This document shows, piece by piece, positions 1-13,955 of a stretch of 64,000 nucleotides of DNA; position 1 is the stretch's first letter; every line of letters begins with the position of its first letter. This stretch comes from Petrolisthes cinctipes (taxonomy: Eukaryota > Arthropoda > Malacostraca > Decapoda > Porcellanidae): assembly GCA_033782935.1 (NCBI GenBank), contig JAWQEG010000065.1, positions 1,265,001 through 1,329,000 of the forward strand, written 5' to 3'. Position numbers and translations under genes: made by a program. A model generated the notes under the pieces. It was not told where the DNA came from. It worked only from the letters and a program-made list of their open reading frames with translations, and made no database searches.

Positions 1-1780
1 GAAAATATTCTAGCACTGAGTAGGCATGTACAGATTGCTTCTGGGACCCCAAAATATTGAATTTTCGGGTGTTTTGAGCCTGAATTTGAGATATAAACGG
101 GTACAGAAGATACATGCACATATTGACTTTGGGCACCAAAAATATCGATTTTCAGCATGTTTTGGGCCTGAATTTTGAAAATACTCTAACACGGAGTAGG
201 CATGTACAGATCGCTTCTGGGACCCCAAAATATCGAATTTTCGGGTGTTTAGGGCCAGAATTTGAGATATAAACGGGTACAGAAGATGCATGCACATATC
301 GACTTTTGTGCACCTAAAAGATCGATTTTCAGTATGTTTTTGGCCTGTATTTTGAAAATACTCTAACACGGAGTAGGCATGTACAGATACCTTCTGGGAC
401 CTCTAAATATCGAATTTTAAGGTGTTTTGGGACTGAATTTGAGATATCGATTTTTTGGCACCTAAAATGTCGATTTTTAGCATGTTTTTATCCTATATTT
501 TGAAAATATTCTAGCACTGTGTAGGCATGTACAGATTACTTCTGGGACCCCAAAATATTGAATTTTCGGGTGTTTTGAGCCTGAATTTGAGATATAAACG
601 GGTACAGAAGATACATGCACATATTGACTTTGGGCATCTAAAATATCGATTTTCAGCATGTTTTGGGCCTGTATTTTGAAAATACTCTAACACTGAGTAG
701 GCATGTACAGATTGCTTCTGCGACCCCAAAATATTGAATTTTCGGGTGTTTTGAGCCTGAATTTGAGATATAAACGGGTACTGAAGATGCATGCACATAT
801 CGACTTTTGGGCACCTAAAAGATCGATTTTCAGTATGTTTTAGGCCTGTATTTTGAAAATACTCTAACACGGAGTACAGATACCTTCTGGGACCTCTAAA
901 TATCGAATTTTCGGGTGTTTTGGGACTGAATTTGAGATATCGATTTTTTGGCACCTAAAATGTCGATTTTTAGCATGTTTTTAGCCTATATTTTGAAAAT
1001 ATTCTAGCACTGTACAGATTGCTTCTGGGACCCCAAAATATTGAATTTTCGGGTGTTTTGAGCCTGAATTTGAGATATAAACGGGTACAGAAGATACATG
1101 CACATATTGACTTTGGGCACCAAAAATATCGATTTTCAGCATGTTTTGGGCCTGAATTTTGAAAATACTCTAACACGGAGTAGGCATGTACAGATCGCTT
1201 CTGGGACCCCTAAATATCGAATTTTCGGGTGTTTAGGGCCAGAATTTGAGATATAAACGGGTACAGAAGATGCATGCACATATCGACTTTTGTGCACCTA
1301 AAAGATCGATTTTCAGTATGTTTTTGGCCTGTATTTTGAAAATACTCTAACACGGAGTAGGCCTCTAAATATCGAATTTTCGGGTGTTTTGGGACTGAAT
1401 TTGATATATCGATTTTTTGGCACCTAAAATGTCGATTTTTAGCATGTTTTTAGCCTATATTTTGAAAATATTCTAACACTGCGTAGGCATGTACAGATTG
1501 CTTCAGGGACCCCAAAATATTGAATTTTTGGGTGTTTTGAGCCTGAATTTGAGATATAAACGGATACTGAAGATGCATGCACATATCGACTTTTGTGCAT
1601 CTAAAATATCGATTTTCAGCATGTTTTGGGCCTGTATTTTGAAAATACTCTAACACTGAGTAGGCATGTACAGATTGCTTCTGGGACCCTAAAATCTTGA
1701 ATTTTCGGGTGTTTTGGGACTGAATTTGAGATATCGACTTTTTGGCACCTAAAAGATCGATTTTTAGCATGTTTTTAGCC
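1..1780. repeat. Segmental duplication, partner of 8618-10397
   Basis: The window start matches 8618-10397 at a constant offset of 8,617 bp. Shared rare variants include CAGATTACTTCTGGG, CTTCTGCGACCCC, the 8-bp-deleted CGGAGTACAGA and the GAGTAGGCCTCTAAAT deletion. The left end is cut by the window edge. A shorter third relative of its 9.1-9.6 kb part lies at 11.5-12.0 kb (offset 2,401 bp). Confidence 0.78.
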
Positions 1781-2430
1781 TATATTTTGAAAATATTCTA
1801 GCACTGTACAGATTGCTTCTGGGACCCCAAAATATTGAATTTTCGGGTGTTTTGAGCCTGAATTCGAGATATAAACGGGTACAGAAGATACATGCACATA
1901 TTGACTTTGGGCACCAAAAATATCGATTTTCAGCATGTTTTGGGCCTGAATTTTGAAAATACTCTAACACGGAGTAGGAATGTACAGATCGCTTCTGGGA
2001 CCCCAAAATATCGAATTTTCGGGTGTTTTGGGACTGAATTTGAGATATCGACTTTTTGGCACCTAAAAGAACGATTTTTAGCATGTTTTTAGCCTATATT
2101 TTGAAAATATTCTAGCACTGAGTAGGCATGTACAGATTGCTTCTGGGACCCCAAAATATTGAATTTTCGGGTGTTTTGAGGATGAATTTGAGATATAAAC
2201 GGGCACAGAAGATACATGCACATATTGACTTTGGGCATTTAAAATATCGATTTTCAGCATGTTTTGGGCATGTATTTTGAAAATACTCTAACACTGAGTA
2301 GGCATGTACATATTGCTTCTGGGACCCCAAAATATTGAATTTTCGGGTGTTTTGAGCCTGAATTTGAGATATAAACGGGTACAGAAGATACATGCACATA
2401 TTGACTTTGGGCATCTAAAATATCGATTTT
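970..2430. repeat. Segmental duplication, partner of 6188-7648
   Basis: This 1.46-kb stretch matches 6188-7648 at a constant offset of 5,218 bp. Both copies have the same order of unusual monomers: the 10-bp-deleted CACTGTACAGATTGC, the 22-bp-deleted GAGTAGGCCTCTAAAT, AGGAATGTACAGATCGC, and AAAGAACGATTTTTAGC. Small differences separate them (for example CTTCAGGGACC near 1503 against CTTCTGTGACC near 6720), so this event is older than the 14.3-kb duplication. Confidence 0.8.
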
Positions 2431-4440
2431 CAGCATGTTTTGGGCCTGTATTTTGAAAATACTCTAACACGGAGTAGGCATGTACAGATACCTTCTGGGA
2501 CCTCTAAATATCGAATTTTCGGGTGTTTTGTGACTGAATTTGATATATCGATTTTTTGGCACCTAAAATGTCGTTTTTTAGCATGTTTTTAGCCTATATT
2601 TTGAAAATATTCTAGCACTGTGAAGGCATGTACAGATTGCTTCTGGGACCCCAAAATATTGAATTTTCGGGTGTTTTGAGCCTGAATTTGAGATATAAAC
2701 GGGTACAGAAGATACATGCACATATTGACTTTGGGCATCTAAAATATCGATTTTCAGCATGTTTTGGGTCTGTATTTTGAAAATACTCTAACACTGAGTA
2801 GGCATGTACAGATTGCTTCTGGGACCCCAAAATATTGAATTTTCGGGTGTTTTGAGCCTGAATATGAGATATAAACGGGTACTGAAGATGCATGCACATA
2901 TCGACTTTTGTGCACCTAAAAGATCGATTTTCAGTATGTTTTGAGCATGTATTTTGAAAATACTCTAACACGGAGTAGGCATGTACAGATCGCTTCTGGG
3001 ACCCCTGAATATCGAATTTTCGGGTGTTTTGGGACTGAATTTGAGATATCGACTTTTTGGCACCTAAAAGAACGATTTTTAGCATGTTTTTAGCCTATAT
3101 TTTGAAAATATTCTAGCACTGAGTAGGCATGTACAGATTGCTTCTGGGACCCCAAAATATTGAATTTTCGGGTTTTTTGAGCCTGAATTTGAGATATAAA
3201 CGGGCACAGAAGATACATGCACATATTGACTTTGGGCATTTAAAATATCGATTTTCAGCATGTTTTGGGCCTGTATTTTGAAAATACTCTAACACTGAGT
3301 AGGCATGTACATATTGCTTCTGGGACCCCAAAATATTGAATTTTCGGGTGTTTTGAGCCTGAATTTGAGATATAAACGGGTACAGAAGATACATGCACAT
3401 ATTGACTTTGGGCATCTAAAATATCGATTTTCAGCATGTTTTGGGCCTGTATTTTGAAAATACTCTAACACGGAGTAGGCATGTACAGATACCTTCTGGG
3501 ACCTCTAAATATCGAATTTTCGGGTGTTTTGTGACTGAATTTGATATATCGATTTTTTGGCACCTAAAATGTCGTTTTTTAGCATGTTTTTAGCCTATAT
3601 TTTGAAAATATTCTAGCACTGTGAAGGCATGTACAGATTGCTTCTGGGACCCCAAAATATTGAATTTTCGGGTGTTTTGAGCCTGAATTTGAGATATAAA
3701 CGGGTACAGAAGATACATGCACATATTGACTTTGGGCATCTAAAATATCGATTTTCAGCATGTTTTGGGTCTGTATTTTGAAAATACTCTAACACTGAGT
3801 AGGCATGTACAGATTGCTTCTGGGACCCCAAAATATTGAATTTTCGGGTGTTTTGAGCCTGAATATGAGATATAAACGGGTACTGAAGATGCATGCACAT
3901 ATCGACTTTTGTGCACCTAAAAGATCGATTTTCAGTATGTTTTGAGCATGTATTTTGAAAATACTCTAACACGGAGTAGGCATGTACAGATCGCTTCTGG
4001 GACCCCTGAATATCGAATTTTCGGGTGTTTTGGGACTGAATTTGAGATATCGACTTTTTGGCACCTAAAAGAACGATTTTTAGCATGTTTTTAGCCTATA
4101 TTTTGAAAATATTCTAGCACTGAGTAGGCATGTACAGATTGCTTCTGGGACCACAAAATATTGAATTTTCGGGTTTTTTGAGCCTGAATTTGAGATATAA
4201 ACGGGCACAGAAGATACATGCACATATTGACTTTGGGCATTTAAAATATCGATTTTCAGCATGTTTTGGGCCTGTATTTTGAAAATACTCTAACACTGAG
4301 TAGGCATGTACAGATTGCTTCTGGGACCCCAAAATATTGAATTTTCGGGTGTTTTGAGCATGAATTTGAGATATAAACGGGTACAGAAGATACATGCACA
4401 TATTGACTTTGGGCATCTAAAATATCGATTTTCAGCATGT
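2078..4440. repeat. 1,001-bp tandem HOR copies (two full, one partial)
   Basis: Segments starting at 2078, 3079 and 4080 repeat with an exact 1,001-bp offset. Private variants recur at that offset, such as CACAGAAGATACATGC with GGGCATTTAAAATATCG, ATGTACATATTGC, AATGTCGTTTTTTAGC and CACTGTGAAGGC. Copies one (2078-3078) and two (3079-4079) are nearly identical. The third follows for about 360 bp and then departs. Six monomers fit one unit. This is a local, recent expansion of the six-mer level of the HOR. Confidence 0.88.
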
Positions 4441-6187
4441 TTTGGGCCTGTATTTTGAAAATACTCTAACACTGAGTAGGCATGTACAGATTGCTTCTGG
4501 GACCCCAAAATATTGAATTTTCGGGTGTTTTGAGCCTGAATTTGAGATATAAACGGGTACAGAAGATACATGCACATATTGACTTTGGGCATCTAAAATA
4601 TCGATTTTCAGTAAGTTTTGAGCATGTATTTTGAAAATATTCTAACACGGAGTAGGCATGTACAGATCGCTTCTGGGACCCCTAAATATCGAATTTTCGG
4701 GTGTTTTGGGACTGAATTTGAGATATCGACTTTTTGGCACCTAAAAGATCGAGTTTTAGCATGTTTTTAGCCTATATTTTGAAAATATTCTAGCACTGTA
4801 CAGATTGCTTCTGGGACCCCAAAATATTGAATTTTCGGGTGTTTTGAGCCTGAATTTGAGATATAAACGGGTACAGAAGATACATGCACATATTGACTTT
4901 GGGCACCAAATATATCGATTTTCAGCATGTTTTGGGCCTGAATTTTGAAAATACTCTAACACGGAGTAGGCATGTACAGATCGCTTCTGGGACCCCAAAA
5001 TATCGAATTTTCGGGTGTTTAGGGCCAGAATTTGAGATATAAACGGGTACAGAAGATGCAAGCACATATCGACTTTTGGGCACCTAAAAGATCGATTTTT
5101 AGTATGTTTTTGGCCTGTATTTTGAAAATACTCTAACACGGAGTAGGCCTCTAAATATCGAATTTTCGGGTGTTTTGGGACTGAATTTGATATATCGATT
5201 TTTTGGCACCTAAAATGTCGATTTTTAGCATGTTTTTAGCCTATATTTTGAAAATATTCTAACACTGCGTAGGCATGTACAGATTGCTTCTGGGACCCTA
5301 AAATCTTGAATTTTCGGGTGTTTTGGGACTGAATTTGAGATATCGACTTTTTGGCACCTAAAAGATCGAGTTTTAGCATGTTTTTAGCCTATATTTTGAA
5401 AATATTCTAGCACTGTACAGATTGCTTCTGGGACCCCAAAATATTGAATTTTCGGGTGTTTTGAGCCTGAATTCGAGATATAAACGGGTACAGAAGATAC
5501 ATGCACATATTGACTTTGGGCACCCAATATATCGATTTTCAGCATGTTTTGGGCCTGAATTTTGAAAATACTCTAACACGGAGTAGGCATGTACAGATCG
5601 CTTCTGGGACCCCAAAATATCGAATTTTCGGGTGTTTAGGGCCAGAATTTGAGATATAAACGGGTACAGAAGATGCAAGCACATATCGACTTTTGGGCAC
5701 CTAAAACATCGATTTTCAGTATGTTTTTGGCCTGTATTTTGAAAATACTCTAACACGGAGTAGGCATGTACAGATACCTTCTGGGACCTCTAAATATCGA
5801 ATTTTCGGGTGTTTTGGGACTGAATTTGAGATATCGATTTTTTGGCACCTAAAATGTCGATGTTTTGCATGTTTTTAGCCTATATTTTGAAAATATTCTA
5901 GCACTGTGTAGGCATGTACAGATTGCTTCTGGGACCCCAAAATATTGAATATTCGGGTGTTTTGAGCCTGAATTTGAGATATAAACGGGTACAGAAGATA
6001 CATGCACATATTGACTTTGGGCATCTAAAATATCGATTTTCAGCATGTTTTGGGCCTGAATTTTGAAAATACTCTAACACTGAGTAGGCATGTACAGATC
6101 GCTTCTGGGACCCCTAAATATCGAATTTTCGGGTGTTTTGGAACTGAATTTGTGATATCGACTTTTTGGCACCTAAAAGATCGATTT

Positions 6188-7648
6188 TTAGCATGTTTTT
6201 AGCCTATATTTTGAAAATATTCTAGCACTGTACAGATTGCTTCTGGGACCCCAAAATATTGAATTTTCGGGTGTTTTGAGCCTGAATTTGAGATATAAAC
6301 GGGTACAGAAGATACATGCACATATTGACTTTGGGCACCAAAAATATCGATTTTCAGCATGTTTTGGGCCTGAATTTTGAAAATACTCTAACACGGAGTA
6401 GGCATGTACAGATCGCTTCTGGGACCCCAAAATATCGAATTTTCGGGTGTTTAGGGCCAGAATTTGAGATATAAACGGGTACAGAAGATGCATGCACATA
6501 TCGACTTTTGGGCACCTAAAAGATCGATTTTCAGTATGTTTTTGGCCTGTATTTTGAAAATACTCTAACACGGAGTAGGCCTCTAAATATCGAATTTTCG
6601 GGTGTTTTGGGACTGAATTTGATATATCGATTTTTTGGCACCTAAAATGTCGATTTTTAGCATGTTTTTAGCCTATATTTTGAAAATATTCTAACACTGC
6701 GTAGGCATGTACAGATTGCTTCTGTGACCCCAAAATAATGAATTTTCGGGTGTTTTGAGCCTGAATTTGAGATATAAACGGGTACTGAAGATGCATGCAC
6801 ATATCGACTTTTGTGCATCTAAAATATCGATTTTCAGCATGTTTTGGGCCTGTATTATGAAAATACACTAACACTGAGTAGGCATGTACAGATTGCTTCT
6901 GGGACCCTAAAATCTTGAATTTTCGGGTGTTTTGGGACTGAATTTGAGATATCGACTTTTTGGCACCTAAAAGATCGATTTTTAGCATGTTTTTAGCCTA
7001 TATTTTGAAAATATTCTAGCACTGTACACATTGCTTCTGGGACCCCAAAATATTGAATTTTCGGGTGTTTTGAGCCTGAATTCGAGATATAAACGGGTAC
7101 AGAAGATACATGCACATATTGACTTTGGGCACCAAAAATATCGATTTTCAGCATGTTTTGGGCCTGAATTTTGAAAATACTCTAACACGGAGTAGGAATG
7201 TACAGATCGCTTCTGGGACCCCAAAATATCGAATTTTCGGGTGTTTTGGGACTGAATTTGAGATATCGACTTTTTGGCACCTAAAAGAACGATTTTTAGC
7301 ATGTTTTTAGCCTATATTTTGAAAATATTCTAGCACTGTTTAGGCATGTACAGATTGCTTCTGGGACCCCAAAATATTGAATTTTCGGGTGTTTTGAGGA
7401 TGAATTTGAGATATAAACGGGCACAGAAGATACATGCACATATTGACTTTGGGCATTTAAAATATCGATTTTCAGCATGTTTTGGGCCTGTATTTTGAAA
7501 ATACTCTAACACTGAGTAGGCATGTACATATTGCTTCTGGGACCCCAAAATATTGAATTTTCGGGTGTTTTGAGCCTGAATTTGAGATATAAACGGGTAC
7601 AGAAGATACATGCACATATTGACTTTGGGCATCTAAAATATCGATTTT
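6188..7648. repeat. Segmental duplication, partner of 970-2430
   Basis: Second copy of the block at 970-2430, offset 5,218 bp, carrying the same succession of deleted and variant monomers. It is bounded on the right where the sequence departs near 7650. Confidence 0.8.
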
Positions 7649-8617
7649 CAGCATGTTTTGGGCCTGTATTTTAAAAATACTCTAACACGGAGTAGGCATG
7701 TACAGATCGCTTCTGGGACCCCTAAATATCGAATTTTCGGGTGTTTTGGGACTGAATTTGAGATATCGACTTTTGTGCACTTAAAAGATCGATTTTCAGT
7801 ATGTTTTTGGCCTGTATTTTGAAAATACTCTAACACGGAGTAAGCATGTACAAACACCTTCCGGGACCTCTAAATATCGAATTTTCGGGTGTTTTGGGAC
7901 TGAATTTGAGATATCGGTTTTTTGGCACCTAAAATGTCGATTTTTATCATGTTTTTAGCCTATATTTTGAAAATATTCAAGCACTGTGTAGGCATGTACA
8001 GATTGCTTCTGGGACCCCAAAATATTGAATTTTAGGGTGTTTTGAGCCTGAATTTGAGATATAAACGGGTACAGAAGATACATGCACATATTGACTTTGG
8101 GCATCTAAAATATCGATTTTCAGCATGTTTTGGGCCTGTATTTTGAAAATACTCTAACACGGAGTAGGCATGTACAGATCGCTTCTGGGACCCCTAAATA
8201 TCGAATTTTCGGGTGTTTTGGGACTGAATTTGAGATATCGACTATTTGGCCCCCAAAAGATCGATTTTTAGCATGTTTTTAGCCTATATTTTGAAAATAC
8301 TCTAACACTGAGTAGGCATGTACAGATTGCTTCTGGGACCCCAAAATATTGAATTTTCGGGTGTTTTGAGCCTGAATTTGAGATATAAACGGGAACTGAA
8401 GATGCATGCACATATCGACTTTTGTGCACCTAAAAGATCGATTTTCAGTATGTTTTGAGCATGTATTTTGAAAATACTCTAACACGGAGTAGGCATGTAC
8501 AGATCGCTTCTGGGACCCCTAAATATCGAATTTTCGGGTGTTTTGGGACTGAATTTGAGATATCGACTTTTTGGCACCTAAAAGATCGATTTTTAGCATG
8601 TTTTTAGCCTATATTTT

Positions 8618-10397
8618 GAAAATATTCTAGCACTGAGTAGGCATGTACAGATTGCTTCTGGGACCCCAAAATATTGAATTTTCGGGTGTTTTGAGCCTGA
8701 ATTTGATATATAAACGAGTACAGAAGATACATGCACATATTGACTTTGGGCACCAAAAATATCGATTTTCAGCATGTTTTGGGCCTGAATTTTGAAAATA
8801 CTCTAACACGGAGTACGCATGTACAGATCGCTTCTGGGACCCCAAAATATCGAATTTTCGGGTGTTTAGGGCCAGAATTTGAGATATAAACGGGTACAGA
8901 AGATGCATGCACATATCGACTTTTGGGCACCTAAAAGATCGATTTTCAGTATGTTTTTGGCCTGTATTTTGAAAATACTCTAACACGGAGTAGGCATGTA
9001 CAGATACCTTCTGGGACCTCTAAATATCGAATTTTCGGGTGTTTTGGGACTGAATTTGAGATATCGATTTTTTGGCACCTAAAATGTCGATTTTTAGCAT
9101 GTTTTTAGCCTATATTTTGAAAATATTCTAGCACTGTGTAGGCATGTACAGATTACTTCTGGGACCCCAAAATATTGAATTTTCGGGTGTTTTGAGCCTG
9201 AATTTGAGATATAAACGGGTACAGAAGATACATGCACATATTGACTTTGGGCATCTAAAATATCGATTTTCAGCATGTTTTGGGCCTGTATTTTGAAAAT
9301 ACTCTAACACTGAGTAGGCATGTACAGATTGCTTCTGCGACCCCAAAATATTGAATTTTCGGGTGTTTTGAGCCTGAATTTGAGATATAAACGGGTACTG
9401 AAGATGCATGCACATATCGACTTTTGGGCACCTAAAAGATCGATTTTCAGTATGTTTTAGGCCTGTATTTTGAAAATACTCTAACACGGAGTACAGAAAC
9501 CTTCTGGGACCTCTAAATATCGAATTTTCGGGTGTTTTGGGACTGAATTTGAGATATCGATTTTTTGGCACCTAAAATGTCGATTTTTAGCATGTTTTTA
9601 GCCTATATTTTGAAAATATTCTAGCACTGTACAGATTGCTTCTGGGACCCCAAAATATTGAATTTTCGGGTGTTTTGAGCCTGAATTTGAGATATAAACG
9701 GGTACAGAAGATACATGCACATATTGACTTTGGGCACCAAAAATATCGATTTTCAGCATGTTTTGGGCCTGAATTTTGAAAATACTCTAACACGGAGTAG
9801 GCATGTACAGATCGCTTCTGGGACCCCAAAATATCGAATTTTCGGGTGTTTAGGGCCAGAATTTGAGATATAAACGGGTACAGAAGATGCATGCACATAT
9901 CGACTTTTGGGCACCTAAAAGATCGATTTTCAGTATGTTTTTGGCCTGTATTTTGAAAATACTCTAACACGGAGTAGGCCTCTAAATATCGAATTTTCGG
10001 GTGTTTTGGGACTGAATTTGATATATCGATTTTTTGGCACCTAAAATGTCGATTTTTAGCATGTTTTTAGCCTATATTTTGAAAATATTCTAACACTGCG
10101 TAGGCATGTACAGATTGCTTCTGGGACCCCAAAATATTGAATTTTCGGGTGTTTTGAGCCTGAATTTGAGATATAAACGGGTACTGAAGATGCATGCACA
10201 TATCGACTTTTGTGCATCTAAAATATCGATTTTCAGCATGTTTTGGGCCTGTATTTTGAAAATACTCTAACACTGAGTAGGCATGTACAGATTGCTTCTG
10301 GGACCCTAAAATCTTGAATTTTCGGGTGTTTTGGGACTGAATTTGAGATATCGACTTTTTGGCACCTAAAAGATCGATTTTTAGCATGTTTTTAGCC
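8618..10397. repeat. Segmental duplication, partner of 1-1780
   Basis: Copy of the window's first 1.8 kb at offset 8,617 bp, with the same ordered set of rare variants. After about 10400 the two sequences depart. Confidence 0.78.
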
Positions 10398-13300
10398 TAT
10401 ATTTTGAAAATATTCTAGCACTGTACAGATTGCTTCTGGGACCCCAAAATATTGAATTTTCGGGTGTTTTGAGCCTGAATTTGAGATATAAACGGGTACT
10501 GAAGATGCATGCACATATCGACTTTTGTGCACCTAAAAGATCGATTTTCAGTATGTTTTGAGCATGTATTTTGAAAATACTCTAACACGGAGTAGGCATG
10601 TACAGATCGCTTCTGGGAACCCTAAATATCGAATTTTCGGGTGTTTTGGGACTGAATTTGAGATATCGACTTTTGTGCACTTAAAAGATCGATTTTCAGT
10701 ATGTTTTAGGCCTGTATTTTGAAAATACTCTAACACGGAGTAAGCATGTACAAATACCTTCCGGGACCTCTAAATATCGAATTTTCGGGTGTTTTGGGAC
10801 TGAATTTGAGATATCGGTTTTTTGGCACCTAAAATGTCGATTTTTAGCATGTTTTTAGCCTATATTTTGAAAATATTCAAGCACTGTGTAGGCATGTACA
10901 GATTGCTTCTGGGACCCCAAAATATTGAATTTTCGGGTGTTTTGAGCCTGAATTTGAGATATAAACGGGTACAGAAGATACATGTACATATTGACTTTGG
11001 GCATCTAAAATATCGATTTTCAGCATGTTTTGGGCCTGTATTTTGAAAATACTCTAACACGGAGTAGGCATGTACAGATCGCTTCTGGGACCCCTAAATA
11101 TCGAATTTTCGGGTGTTTTGGGACTGAATTTGAGATATCGACTATTTGGCCCCTAAAAGATCGAGATTTTTAGCATGTTTTTAGCCTATATTTTGAAAAT
11201 ACTCTAACACTGAGTAGGCATGTACAGATTGCTTCTGGGACCCCAAAATATTGAATTTTCGGGTGTTTTGAGCCTGAATTTGAGATATAAACGGGTACAG
11301 AAGATACATGCACATATCGACTTTTGGGCACCTAAAAGATCGATTTTCAGTATGTTTTTGGCCTGTATTTTGAAAATACTCTAACACGGAGTAGGCATGT
11401 ACAGATACCTTCTGGGACCTCTAAATATCGAATTTTCGGGTGTTTTGGGACTGAATTTGAGATATCGATTTTTTGGCACCTAAAATGTCGATTTTTAGCA
11501 TGTTTTTAGCCTATATTTTGAAAATATTCTAGCACTGTGTAGGCATGTACAGATTACTTCTGGGACCCCAAAATATTGAATTTTCGGGTGTTTTGAGCCT
11601 GAATTTGAGATATAAACGGGTACAGAAGATACATGCACATATTGACTTTGGGCATCTAAAATATCGATTTTCAGCATGTTTTGGGCCTGTATTTTGAAAA
11701 CACTCTAACACTGAGTAGGCATGTACAGATTGCTTCTGCGACCCCAAAATATTGAATTTTCGGGTGTTTTGAGCCTGAATTTGAGATATAAACGGGTACT
11801 GAAGATGCATGCACATATCGACTTTTGGGCACCTAAAAGATCGATTTTCAGTATGTTTTAGGCCTGTATTTTGAAAATACTCTAACACGGAGTACAGATA
11901 CCTTCTGGGACCTCTAAATATCGAATTTTCGGGTGTTTTGGGACTGAATTTGAGATATCGATTTTTTGGCACCTAAAATATCGATTTTTAGCATGTTTTT
12001 AGCCTATATTTTGAAAATATTCTAGCACTGTGTAGGCATGTACAGATTGCTTCTGGGACCCCAAAATATTGAATTTTCGGGTGTTTTGGGACTGAATTTG
12101 ATATATCGACTTTTTGGCACCTAAAAGATCGATTTTTAGCATGTTTTTAGCCTATATTTTGAAAATATTCTAGCAATGAGTAGGCATGTACAGATTGCTT
12201 CTGGGACCCCAAAATATTGAATTTTCGGGTGTTTTGAGCCTGAATTTGAGATATAAACGGGTACAGAAGATACATGCACATATTGACTTTGGGCACCAAA
12301 AATATCGATTTTCAGCATGTTTTGGGCCTGAATTTTGAAAATACTCTAACACGGAGTAGGCATGTTCAGATCGCTTCTGGGACCCCAAAATATCGAATTT
12401 TCGGGTGTTTAGGGCCATAATTTGAGATATAAACGGGTACAGAAGATGCATGCACATATCGACTTTTGGGCACCTAAAAGATCGATTTTCAGTATGTTTT
12501 TGGCCTGCATTTTGAAAATACTCTAACACGGAGTAGGCATGTACAGATACCTTCTGGGACCTCTAAATATCGAATTTTCGGGTGTTTTGTGACTGAATTT
12601 GATATATCGATTTTTTGGCACCTAAAATGTCGTTTTTTAGCATGTTTTTATCCTATATTTTGAAAATATTCTAGCACTGTGTAGGCATGTACAGATTGCT
12701 TCTGGGACCCCAAAATATTGAATTTTCGGGTGTTTTGAGCCTGAATTTGAGATATAAACGGGTACAGAAGATACATGCACATATCGACTTTTGGGCACCT
12801 AAAATATCGATTTTCAGTATGTTTTTGGCCTGTATTTTGAAAATACTCTAACACGGAATAGGCATGTACAGATACCTTCTGGGACCCCTAAATATTGAAT
12901 TTTCGGGTGTTTTGGGACTGAATTTGAGATATCGACTTTTTGGCACCTAAAATGTCTATTTTTAGCATGTTTTTAGCCTATATTTTGAAAATATTCTAGC
13001 ACTGTACAGATTGCTTCTGGGACCCCAAAATATTGAATTTTCGGGTGTTTTGAGCCTGAATTTGAGATATAAACGGGTACAGAAGATACATGCACATATT
13101 GACTTTGGGCACCAAAAATATCGATTTTCAGCATGTTTTGGGCCTGAATTTTGAAAATACTCTAACACGGAGTAGGCATGTACAGATCGCTTCTGGGACC
13201 CCAAAATATCGAATTTTCGGGTGTTTAGGGCCAGAATTTGAGATATAAAAGGGTACAGAAGATGCATGCACATATCGACTTTTGGGCACCTAAAAGATCG

Positions 13301-13454
13301 ATTTTCAGTATGTTTTTGGCCTGTATTTTGAAAATACTCTAACACGGAGTAGGCATGTACAGATACCTTCTGGGACCTCTAAATATCGAATTTTCGGGTG
13401 TTTTGGGACTGAATTTGAGATATCGATTTTTTGGCACCTAAAATGTCGATTTTT

Positions 13455-13955
13455 AGCATGTTTTTATCCTATATTTTGAAAATATTCTAGCACTGTGTAG
13501 GCATGTACAGATTGCTTCTGGGACCCCAAAATATTGAATTTTCGGGTGTTTTGAGCCTGAATTTGAGATATAAACGGGTACAGAAGATACATGCACATAT
13601 TGACTTTGGGCATCTAAAATATCGATTTTCAGCATGTTTTGGGCCTGTATTTTGAAAATACTCTAACACTGAGTAGGCATGTACAGATTGCTTCTGGGAC
13701 CCCAAAATATTGAATTTTCGGGTGTTTTGAGCCTGAATTCGAGATATAAACGGGTACTGAAGATGCATGCACATATCGACTTTTGTGCACCTAAAAGATC
13801 GATTTTCAGTATGTTTTGAGCATGTATTTTGAAAATACTCTAACACGGAGTAGGCATGTACAGATCGCTTCTGGGACCCCTAAATATCGAATTTTTGGGT
13901 GTTTTGGGACTGAATTTGAGATATCGACTTTTTGGCACCTAAAAGATCGATTTTT
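13455..13955 (+). repeat. Type X trimer: exemplar of the 501-bp HOR
   Basis: Measured from successive AGCATG/AGTATG anchors: long monomer 13455-13630 (176 bp), long monomer 13631-13807 (177 bp), short monomer 13808-13955 (148 bp). Type X is recognised by TTGGGCATCTAAAATATCG at the end of the first monomer, TACTGAAGATGC and TTTTGTGCACC in the second, and AGTATGTTTTGAGCATG at the start of the third. The third monomer usually carries ACAGATCGCTTCTGGGACCC and ends CACCTAAAAGATCG. The short monomer lacks the 29-bp block between GAGATAT and CGAC. The same trimer is repeated at 13956 and around 14958. Confidence 0.93.

Noticed and set aside
13455..13955. CENP-B box in the monomer
   Set aside because: TGAGATATAAACGGGTA resembles the TTCGNNNNANNCGGG pattern but misses two of nine core bases. 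The variant with TTCGAG has the wrong spacing. The site is also absent from short monomers.
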